Part shown: positions 34,847-41,115 of the stretch, piece after piece
Position numbering within the stretch: the first letter of the stretch is position 1
How the letters are laid out: each line of letters begins with the position of its first letter
Origin: Desulfotomaculum sp.
GTDB taxonomy: Bacteria; Bacillota; Desulfotomaculia; Desulfotomaculales; Nap2-2B
Length of the DNA stretch: 41,115 nt
Assembly (NCBI GenBank): GCA_003513005.1
Contig: DOTD01000033.1
Location: 1 to 41,115 of the forward strand
Direction of reading: 5' to 3'
The notes under the pieces: model-generated
What the model was told of the DNA's origin: nothing
Seen by the model: only the letters and a program-made list of their open reading frames with translations
The model's database searches: none
Position numbers and translations under genes: made by a program

Positions 34847-35437
34847 ATGAAAAAAAGGCATCTCAGATATTTGAAAAAAATTTGTTTTGATCAGCACGGA
34901 GTTGGTTTACTAGAGGTAATTGTTGTCCTTATTTTTCTTGCTGTGGTCACTGTTCCGCTGATTAACTTTTTTATTTCAGGCAACAGTTACACAGCGGAAG
35001 CGCGTCATAAAGTGGCTGCGCTTAACCTGTCCCAGGAGGTTCTCGAAGAAGTCAAAAGCATTCCGGAAAACCAGATCGGTTTTGCCTTGGGAGGAACAGC
35101 CGGAACAATTACTTTTGCCGGGACAAAGACAACTGATGGCTTGTACGATAATTACAGGGTAGCCATAACCGGGGGAGCCGGTTCCGGTCAGGTCAGAACA
35201 ATAACCGGTTATACCGGATCAACGCACGTGGCCGCTGTCTCTCCCAACTGGACAAGTATCCCTGACGGCACGTCTTCTTATGTGATATATCAAAAGGATA
35301 ATTCCACCCCGTATACATACAGGATTAGCGTAACGGACGGAGAAAACAGCCTGAAAACAGTAACCGTATCGGTTGATTATAAGGCAAAGGGGATTTCCAA
35401 ATCAGTTTCTTTGACCGGCGAAATAATCAGAAGATAG
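34847..35437 (+). CDS. Minor pilin (PilV/GspI-like) with a phage-type insert
   Basis: This 196-residue prepilin has a basic 18-residue leader and the cleavage site G18|VGLLEVIVVLIFLAV with Glu at position 5. The helix is followed by a typical ALNLSQEVLEEVKSI segment. Residues about 85-148 (GTITFAGTKTTDGLYDNYRV through SIPDGTSSYVIY) are a compact repeat-like module, similar in pattern to the TITSGTGAGQxRTI / TxxPDxTSxYxI units seen in phage tail and fibre proteins. The remaining C terminus is a beta-rich pilin domain (YRISVTDGENSLKTVTVSVDY). The ATG has a weak AGAG site. Confidence 0.8.
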   Translation: MKKRHLRYLKKICFDQHGVGLLEVIVVLIFLAVVTVPLINFFISGNSYTAEARHKVAALNLSQEVLEEVKSIPENQIGFALGGTAGTITFAGTKTTDGLYDNYRVAITGGAGSGQVRTITGYTGSTHVAAVSPNWTSIPDGTSSYVIYQKDNSTPYTYRISVTDGENSLKTVTVSVDYKAKGISKSVSLTGEIIRR

Positions 35438-35958
35438 GCTGTAATGGCTTCACGTTGCTGGAAACCACTGTATCCATGATCGTTTTTTCTGTTGTGGCAG
35501 CCATGGTTTTATTTATTTATTTAAACGGTTTCTCGGATTACACCAAGAACAACCGGAAAATAGAAGTGCAGGAGAACTTGAGACTGGCTGTAAAAAAAAT
35601 AGCCGGGGATATCCGGCAGGCTGTTTCCCTGGACGACATGTCCGGCGCAACAAGAGCCAATCTGGGAACGGAGTCCGGGGAAAACCCGCCGGCTTATGCT
35701 ATATACATAATGGACAGCGGCAGAAAAATTGTTTTTGTAATTACCGAGGGCGCCGAGCAGAAAGTAATCGATTATTACCTGAACGGCGAAAAAATTTTAA
35801 GGGGTGTAAACGGGGCGGGAAACAATACTGTGGCAAGCAATATAAAAAACATTAATTTTCAGTACGACGGAAAGACAGTACTGATAACCTGCGAAGGAGA
35901 AAAATCGAACAGCGGTATAATCATTCAGAGCACAAAGATAAGACCAATGGCGCTTTAA
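35434..35958 (+). CDS. Minor pilin (PilW/GspJ-like) with apparent ATA start
   Basis: The frame encodes G|FTLLETTVSMIVFSVVAAMV, a canonical prepilin site with Glu at position 5. It continues with the NRKIEVQENLRLAVKKIAGDIRQAV segment that marks PilW/GspJ-type minor pilins. No ATG, GTG or TTG lies in frame between the stop at 35380 and the site. The ATA at 35434-35436 overlaps the TAG of the preceding pilin gene (ATAG) and would give a five-residue leader (M)GCNG and a 174-residue product. The TTG at 35455 is inside the cleavage motif and cannot be the real start. Translation is presumably coupled to the upstream gene. Confidence 0.78.
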   Translation: MGCNGFTLLETTVSMIVFSVVAAMVLFIYLNGFSDYTKNNRKIEVQENLRLAVKKIAGDIRQAVSLDDMSGATRANLGTESGENPPAYAIYIMDSGRKIVFVITEGAEQKVIDYYLNGEKILRGVNGAGNNTVASNIKNINFQYDGKTVLITCEGEKSNSGIIIQSTKIRPMAL

Positions 35959-35979
35959 ATTTTTAGGGTAGAAAGAATA

Positions 35980-37284
35980 ATGAAGTTGTCTTATAAAAAT
36001 TGCAGGGGACAAACATTTGTATTTGTTTTGATTATTACTGCCGCAATTTTTTTAATAGGCGGCGCTGCTCTTGTGATGGGCTCTTCGGTTATGAAGACAG
36101 CAACGAATGAAAAAAAACAGAGCCAGGCTTACTATACAGCTGAAGCCGGAGTTGAAAGGGTAATAGCCAAAGCTCTGGCCGAGCCTGACTGGGCAAAAAC
36201 GACTCTCCCGGAAAGCGTATCTGCTTCTGTTTTTGAAAATGTTGCCTACCCGGATTCAGCGCAGGGGAATGAAATTAAAAATGTTACTGTAGACAAGACA
36301 ACAAATGACTATTATTATGATCTTATAATTACTTCCGAAGGGAGTTACAGGGAAAGCAGGAAAATTATTGAGGCGCGGGTAAGATTTTATAAACCGGTCG
36401 ATTTCGAGAAAAAGATTTGGACCGGTACATCAGCAACTCTCTTAAATTGTGGAACCATTAATTCAAACGTCTGGTCTAACGGTGATATTACGGTACAAAA
36501 TGACGGCACGGTTGTGAAGGGAAGTATTTATGCGACGGGTAATGTGCATTTATATGAAAATGCGTCCGTTGGGGAAAATATTGAGGCTTATGGAAATATT
36601 ACTGTTGAAGACAATGCCGTGAGCTGTGTCGCTTATAACAATCCTGATTCGCCAAATTATTTAGGCGGCTGGATTAAATCAAAAAATAATATAACAGTGG
36701 ACGGCGGCGCCCCGGCAGTTTGGGGGAGCGCCTGGGCAGCCAATACAATAAGCGATCCCGGTAACGCCATTAAAGGAGAAAAGCATCCTTCGTCCGACCC
36801 CGGCACAATTTTTCAGTTGGACTCCTTCCCTATACTTACCATACAGCAATGTCAGGATACGGCCAGTTATTCTTATGTTGGGCCAAAAACCTTTACTTCG
36901 AGCGATATGAGCGATATAAACGGAATTATCTTTACAGACGGTGATGTTACAGTATCAGGTGACTATACCGGTGTGGGAGTTATCGTAAGTTCAGGCAATA
37001 TACATATTAACGGAAACATCCGCCGCTTAAACACCGACAGCTGTCTGACTCTGGTCTCGTTTGGGAACATAAGTCTTTCTAATGGGTGTAATCCTGTGGA
37101 GGCGCTTATCTATACACCCAATACTTGCCAAATTAGCGACGGCGGGAATCTTGCAGGCGCCATTGTCGCCGGAACAATAACAACAGATCTGAATGCCGCG
37201 GCGACTTTGGATCCGTTAATGGAGGAAGCCGCCAACCCAATAACTTGGAATTGCAAAATAATATCCTGGAAGGAAATATATTGA
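35980..37284 (+). CDS. PilX-like minor pilin with beta-helical C-terminal domain
   Basis: This 434-residue protein has a prepilin-like N terminus (CRG then QTFVFVLIITAAIFLIGGAALVMGSS) without the usual Glu at position 5, as in PilX/GspK-type components. QAYYTAEAGVERVIAKAL follows, the PilX N-terminal signature. From residue about 140 to 410 there are many short strands with recurring xGxIxVxxN turns (GDITVQNDGTVVKGSIYATG, GNVHLYENASVGE, NGIIFTDGDVTVSGDY), a right-handed beta-helix or bactofilin-like stack. It overlaps the lipoprotein start (TTGA). It is larger than typical PilX (about 200) and may be a tip adhesin. Confidence 0.75.
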   Translation: MKLSYKNCRGQTFVFVLIITAAIFLIGGAALVMGSSVMKTATNEKKQSQAYYTAEAGVERVIAKALAEPDWAKTTLPESVSASVFENVAYPDSAQGNEIKNVTVDKTTNDYYYDLIITSEGSYRESRKIIEARVRFYKPVDFEKKIWTGTSATLLNCGTINSNVWSNGDITVQNDGTVVKGSIYATGNVHLYENASVGENIEAYGNITVEDNAVSCVAYNNPDSPNYLGGWIKSKNNITVDGGAPAVWGSAWAANTISDPGNAIKGEKHPSSDPGTIFQLDSFPILTIQQCQDTASYSYVGPKTFTSSDMSDINGIIFTDGDVTVSGDYTGVGVIVSSGNIHINGNIRRLNTDSCLTLVSFGNISLSNGCNPVEALIYTPNTCQISDGGNLAGAIVAGTITTDLNAAATLDPLMEEAANPITWNCKIISWKEIY

Positions 37285-38648
37285 AAAAAATTGCACTAAT
37301 CTCAGTTATTCTTTTCATGCTGTTGAGTCTTAACGGTTGCACCGAAAAAGAATCGGAAGATCCGGTTTACCGGCCTGTCATTAATCACTCCGCTCCAAAA
37401 ACCCCTCTGCCTGATCTGTCACAGGCTTTAGTTGTGCGGACCTTAAAAGGAAACTCGTTGATTGTAAAGATAAACAACAGCGAACAAGAATTTACTTTAA
37501 CCGGAATCGATTTTCCTAAGATTTATACACCTTACGGTTTACCGGAGAGCGATGATAAAGGCGCCCTCGATTTTATCAAACCATTGGAGGGTACTACAGT
37601 TTATCTGGAAACAGACGATTCCGCCAAATCCGGATTAAACGAGGGATATATATATACCGCCAAACCCGGGGAAATTTCTAACCAGGAAGTCAGGGATAAA
37701 ATGTTAAATGCCAGGCTCATCCTGATGGGATACGCGAAGATGCCTCTAAATAAAGATTTTAAATATGCGGATTATTTTATGAAATGTGAGACAGAAGCGA
37801 GAAATAACCGGGCAGGGGTATGGGACAAGGGACCAATTATTGAAGAAGAACCATATCAGGTGGCTGCGGGCGAGGCGATTTCTTTTCCTGCTTCTTCCCT
37901 TTCTGAAACAGATTCGAACTACATAACCGTAGGCTCAATTAAATTTAAGGATGTAGAGACAACAGGCAGGGATTTCGAATGGCAGTATAACGGTTCTTCT
38001 TACAGGTGGCGGGTAGAAGTTCCGCAAAGCCTGGTCGACTGGGACAGAAAAATAAGCGACACATGTTCCAAGTTTTACGCCGGCGACAGCGGTTCGACTC
38101 AAAGCCAGATGCTGTCTTCGCTGAATGAGGATGAGATGCATCTGCTGGCTGTCTGTTCCACTGAAGACAAAGGTAATTTTTCTGTCTGGGCAGCTGAAGA
38201 GCAAAACAACAGGCTTACCGCAATTTTAGGAGAAAAACTCCTTGCCCGGGCTCAGGCGGATGGTTTTGATGATTATCAAACCGCCAATTTTGTGCTGGGT
38301 TTTATCTGCGAAGCGTTAATGTACAGTGAAACAAACATGCAGCTTCCCGCACAGACTATTGTAGATAACGGCAACAGCGACTGCAAGGCGCTGCTTTTTG
38401 CCTCAATTTTGAATAATATGGGCTACAGGACTTCACTGCTGGTATCCGGAAAAAATATGGCTGTGGGAGTAGCGTTTCAGCAGGCTCCGAAGGATAAAGC
38501 GTTTTCTTATTATGAATATAAGGGCGTTAAATACTATTTCACCCAAACAACAGCCCCGGGACTTCATGTTGGGGAGAAGAGCGAGTCGTCGTCGTGGGGA
38601 AATACGGTTTGTTATCCCATAAATCAGGAAGACCTTCCTACCGGCTGA
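37281..38648 (+). CDS. Lipoprotein with degenerate staphylococcal-nuclease-like and transglutaminase-like domains
   Basis: This 455-residue lipoprotein starts at TTG 37281 with AAGGAA five bases upstream. It has a type II signal peptide (KKIALISVILFMLLSLNGC, lipobox Cys20). Residues 48-183 follow the SNase fold (VVRTLKGNSLIVKI, LTGIDFPKIYTP, ARNNRAGVWDKGP), but the catalytic acids and arginines are replaced (DGD by KGN, DxPE by DFPK). Residues about 230-455 resemble a transglutaminase-like domain with Cys368 in GNSDCKALLFASILNNMGY. The expected histidine (NMAVGVAF, Asn392) and acidic residue (YYFTQTT) are changed. It may be a binding or scaffold protein at the pilus. It ends tail-to-tail inside the Nif3-like gene. 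Confidence 0.7.
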   Translation: MKKIALISVILFMLLSLNGCTEKESEDPVYRPVINHSAPKTPLPDLSQALVVRTLKGNSLIVKINNSEQEFTLTGIDFPKIYTPYGLPESDDKGALDFIKPLEGTTVYLETDDSAKSGLNEGYIYTAKPGEISNQEVRDKMLNARLILMGYAKMPLNKDFKYADYFMKCETEARNNRAGVWDKGPIIEEEPYQVAAGEAISFPASSLSETDSNYITVGSIKFKDVETTGRDFEWQYNGSSYRWRVEVPQSLVDWDRKISDTCSKFYAGDSGSTQSQMLSSLNEDEMHLLAVCSTEDKGNFSVWAAEEQNNRLTAILGEKLLARAQADGFDDYQTANFVLGFICEALMYSETNMQLPAQTIVDNGNSDCKALLFASILNNMGYRTSLLVSGKNMAVGVAFQQAPKDKAFSYYEYKGVKYYFTQTTAPGLHVGEKSESSSWGNTVCYPINQEDLPTG

Positions 38649-39759
38649 AACTGAAAGGATCAAATTGAGTCCGGGATGTCGATATAGCCACTTCAAAACC
38701 TTTTTGACGGCAGCAGTCTTCCAGATATTTGCGCAGAACAGGCATAATTATATTTTCCGTCCCGAAATGACCAGCGTCAACAAAGCTGAGCCTGTTGGAA
38801 AGCATGTCCTTTGCGGTATGATAGTCAATATCAGACGTTACCATAACGTCAGCGCTTTTCTTTTTTGCCCAGGTCCACAATGATGCTCCCGCCCCGCCGC
38901 ACACCGCCACAGAATGGATCATCCCGTCCGGATCACCGCCGAAGCGGAGGCCGGTAATTCCCAGGGCGCTTTTTATTTTTTCAATAAAGCTGTTCAGCTT
39001 TATTGGCTCTGCGGTATAACCATACCTTCCCGTGCCCATGGCTGGGCCTTCGTTAGCCAGAGGGTAGAGATCATAGGCTACCTCTTCATAGGGATGGGCG
39101 ACGCACATTGCTTTGATCACTTCTTTGACGCGTCCGGCCGGCAGGATTGTTTCCAGGCGAACCTCGTCAACCTTTTCAAGTTCCCCAACTTTCCCGATGA
39201 AAGGGTCGCTGCCTTCCAGCGGCCGGAATGTCCCGGTTCCCTGCGTCTGAAAAGCACATTCACTGTAATTGCCAATCCAGCCTGCTCCGGCAAGCGAGAT
39301 AGCCCGGCGCACTGTGTCCGTATGGTCCAAAGGCACAAAAACGACCAGTTTAAGATACTTTTCAGTATAACCTGGACGCAGGACCTTTGTGTCAGCCAGG
39401 CCCAGCCTTTTGGCCAGTTCGTCGTTAACCCCTTCTTTCGCATTGTCCAGATTGGTATGGGCTGAATAGACAACCAATCCCGAACAAAGGCATTTGGCAA
39501 GCAGGGCGCCGGCAGGCGTGCCGGTCAGAATTTGTTTGACGGGCTTAAAAAGCAGCGGGTGGTGGCTGATGATCAGCTGAGCGCCTGCCTGGACTGCTTC
39601 GTCACAGGCCTTTTCATCAACATCAAGGCAGAGCAGAATGCGGTTTACTTTTAACTCCGGATCCCCAATCTGCAAACCGGGGTTGTCCCACTCTTCAGCA
39701 AGGTTTAAGGGAGCAAAATCTTCGATCAGATTAAAAATATCAGCACAGCTTACGCTCAT
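38638..39759 (-). CDS. Nif3-like dinuclear metal centre protein (YqfO/GTP cyclohydrolase 1 type 2 homologue)
   Basis: This 373-residue Nif3/YqfO family protein has AEEWDNPGLQIGD, the metal-binding ISHHPLLFKPVKQI, VYSAHTNLDNAKEGVND, and the C-terminal DAGHFGTENIIMP. A PII/CutA-like insertion (residues about 130-230, KYLKLVVFVPLDHTDTVRRAI) marks the long Firmicute form. The biochemical role is unresolved. It overlaps the trmK gene by 20 bases and ends in an 11-base overlap with the lipoprotein gene on the other strand. Confidence 0.92.
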   Translation of the reverse strand: MSVSCADIFNLIEDFAPLNLAEEWDNPGLQIGDPELKVNRILLCLDVDEKACDEAVQAGAQLIISHHPLLFKPVKQILTGTPAGALLAKCLCSGLVVYSAHTNLDNAKEGVNDELAKRLGLADTKVLRPGYTEKYLKLVVFVPLDHTDTVRRAISLAGAGWIGNYSECAFQTQGTGTFRPLEGSDPFIGKVGELEKVDEVRLETILPAGRVKEVIKAMCVAHPYEEVAYDLYPLANEGPAMGTGRYGYTAEPIKLNSFIEKIKSALGITGLRFGGDPDGMIHSVAVCGGAGASLWTWAKKKSADVMVTSDIDYHTAKDMLSNRLSFVDAGHFGTENIIMPVLRKYLEDCCRQKGFEVAISTSRTQFDPFSFSR

Positions 39760-40444
39760 TTTTAGCCAGTACCTCCTTTATTCCGGTCAGCTTTTCTTTA
39801 ACTTCCAAGGCTTTTTCTTCTGCCGCTGGACTGGCGGCGCCGGAAAGTTTATCCGCCAGTTTTTGATAGTCCGTACATAATTTCCAAAAGTACTTGTCCA
39901 CCAGCGGGTTGTTTTTTTCGACAAGGCGCGGCCCTAGTTCAATAATAAATTTGTCCTGCGTGCTCTCCCGGCCGTGTTCAGCCATAATCACGCAGTAAAG
40001 CCTGCCTTTTTCCTCCACGATGGTTTCGGCGCCAATCCGCCAGCCGTTTTGAACAAGCCAGAGGCGTAAGTATCCTGCTCCGGTCATTGGCTGCAGAATA
40101 AGCCTTTGGATAGTGTTCAGCACTTCGGGTGAATCGGAGAGCATCTTTAAAATAGCGTCTCCTCCGATTCCCGCTATAACAACGACCTGGGCCTCACCCG
40201 GGGAAAGAACCTTTAGGCCGTCTCCAAGCCGGACTTGAATCTTATCGTTTAATTTGTGAAACGCGGCCAAGTTTTCAGCCTGCCGATAGGGCAACTGGTT
40301 TAGCTCGCTGGCAATTACAGACCGGCAGATCCCTGAATTGATCAGGTATACAGGAAGCTGCAAATGGTCCGTGCCTATGTCTGCAACAGTGGATCCCTGC
40401 AGGATATAACCTGCTATAGTGTCCAAACGACTGGAAAGGCTCAT
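39740..40444 (-). CDS. trmK: tRNA (adenine22-N1)-methyltransferase TrmK
   Basis: This 234-residue SAM-dependent enzyme methylates N1 of A22 in tRNA. It has VADIGTDHLQLPVYLI for SAM binding, ASELNQLPYRQAENLA, VRLGDGLKVL, VVIAGIGGDAILKML and the LILQPM motif, followed by LRLWLVQNGWRI. Family members usually have LQPN here, so the Met is a small deviation. The C-terminal coiled-coil region (LADKLSGAASPAAEEKALEVKEKL) is typical. The pair with the Nif3-like gene is conserved in Firmicutes. It lies two bases after the adenine-deaminase-like gene. Confidence 0.92.
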   Translation of the reverse strand: MSLSSRLDTIAGYILQGSTVADIGTDHLQLPVYLINSGICRSVIASELNQLPYRQAENLAAFHKLNDKIQVRLGDGLKVLSPGEAQVVVIAGIGGDAILKMLSDSPEVLNTIQRLILQPMTGAGYLRLWLVQNGWRIGAETIVEEKGRLYCVIMAEHGRESTQDKFIIELGPRLVEKNNPLVDKYFWKLCTDYQKLADKLSGAASPAAEEKALEVKEKLTGIKEVLAKNERKLC

Positions 40445-40446
40445 CT

Positions 40447-41115
40447 TTATTCTCCAGGGTTTATTTTAATTCTGCGGCTGGGGATAATCGTCCTTTTGTT
40501 TTTTATATCAATTATTCCCAAAGCGGTTATTCTTAAAAAGGGAAGAAAGTCACAGGCCAGAAATAAAAGTGTGTAGCATATGTCATTGTATTTATAGCCC
40601 AAAGCGCTTACCTTTTCTTCAAACTCCTGTATTTTTGCGGCTGCTTCGGTAAAACTTTGATCGCTCATTACGCCCGCCAGTTTCAGGGGGAAAGAATAAG
40701 AAATTCCCCCTTTTTCAATAAGGGCTATTCCTCCTCCCATTTCCACCACCCTTAAAGCCGCCCGGGCCATCGCCGAAATATCCTGCCCGACAACGAGGAG
40801 ATTTAATGAAGTGGACAATGTGGCGGCAAGGGCCTCGAATTGGCCCAGGCCGCTGACAAAACCGTTTGTAATCCATTTTGAGCAGCGGTCGATCAGCGTG
40901 CAGTACAGCAGATCGTCCTCCCTCTCCAGATACCCTTCCCGTTCATTCAAGAACCTGTCCTGCCGCCTGGTGATAGCCCCGGAGATTAGCTCGATAACCG
41001 GGAAAGCTTCATCCTGTGACCCCGGGACCCGGTAAGTCGCCGGATTTGCTACCAAATCAATGGACGGAAGCCGGCTGTACAGGCCGATTTCGCCCCAGTC
41101 AGGCTCCGTTATGGA
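40447..41115 (-). CDS. Adenine-deaminase-like protein, C-terminal part (runs off right edge)
   Basis: The frame is open to base 41115, so about 222 C-terminal residues are visible. They match the adenine deaminase (Ade) C-terminal domain: VIELISGAITRRQD, NGFVSGLGQFEALAATLSTSLNLLVVGQD, ALRVVEMGGGIALIEKGGISYSFPLKLAGVMSD and DICYTLLFLACDFLPFLRITALGIIDIKNKR. In catalytic Ade proteins the segment before VVG reads HDSHN. Here it is STSLN, so this may be a paralogue of altered function (YerA-like). The metal-binding N-terminal barrel is outside the window and cannot be judged. Confidence 0.8.
   Translation of the reverse strand, partial: SITEPDWGEIGLYSRLPSIDLVANPATYRVPGSQDEAFPVIELISGAITRRQDRFLNEREGYLEREDDLLYCTLIDRCSKWITNGFVSGLGQFEALAATLSTSLNLLVVGQDISAMARAALRVVEMGGGIALIEKGGISYSFPLKLAGVMSDQSFTEAAAKIQEFEEKVSALGYKYNDICYTLLFLACDFLPFLRITALGIIDIKNKRTIIPSRRIKINPGE

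Noticed and set aside
1..41115. CRISPR arrays, tRNA or rRNA genes
   Set aside because: No regularly spaced direct repeats and no cloverleaf or rRNA-like sequence were seen by eye.

Overview
The window looks like chromosomal DNA of a Gram-positive, Clostridia-class Firmicute. The best guess is the Desulfotomaculum/Pelotomaculum side of the Peptococcaceae, but this is inference. The support is Firmicute-style Shine-Dalgarno sites, frequent TTG starts, a TrmK (YqfN) gene overlapping a Nif3-like (YqfO) gene, a PilMNO set, and a WbaP-type phosphoglycosyl transferase. No tRNA, rRNA, CRISPR array or complete insertion sequence was seen.

Region 1 (1-29510, minus strand) is one long surface-glycan locus of 26 genes, most of them overlapping or a few bases apart. 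Transcription runs right to left, starting at 29510. In transcription order the first block (29510-20145) resembles a pseudaminic/legionaminic-type nonulosonate pathway: two DegT-family aminotransferases, two SDR epimerase/dehydratases, a radical SAM enzyme, a PIG-L deacetylase, a PseG/SpsG-like hydrolase, a WbqC-family protein, a NeuB/PseI-like synthase and a NeuA-like CMP-transferase. Next come a large GT-B-like protein and a Wzx flippase. A second CMP-sugar module (16746-11860) follows: HpcH/HpaI aldolase, KdsB-like CMP-transferase, methyltransferase, 2-hydroxyacid dehydrogenase, cyclase and HAD phosphatase. A roughly 350-bp gene-free stretch that folds extensively (11471-11820) separates it from the third block. 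That block holds an SDR, a second large GT-B-like protein, a B12-binding radical SAM protein, and a CDP-glucose branch (DegT aminotransferase, RfbF, RfbG, RmlC-like epimerase). Three glycosyltransferases and the start of an O-antigen ligase/polymerase run off the left edge. Together these could build activated sugars, assemble a repeat unit on lipid, flip it and ligate or polymerise it, or glycosylate a surface protein.

Region 2 (30082-38648) is a type IV pilus/type II secretion-like locus on the plus strand: pilM-pilN-pilO, then four minor-pilin-like genes and a lipoprotein. A WbaP-like initiating glycosyl-phosphate transferase lies between the two parts on the minus strand, so it links the pilus genes to glycan assembly. 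Two of the pilin genes have a textbook prepilin site but no ATG, GTG or TTG before it. In both, an ATA codon sits where the start should be and overlaps the stop codon of an upstream frame.

Region 3 (38638-41115, minus strand) is housekeeping: Nif3-like protein, TrmK, and the C-terminal part of an adenine-deaminase-like protein that runs off the right edge.

The main candidates for something undescribed are the ATA/stop-overlap starts, the structured intergenic element, the aldolase-KdsB module that may replace a KdsA-type pathway, and the unusual nonulosonate gene set.
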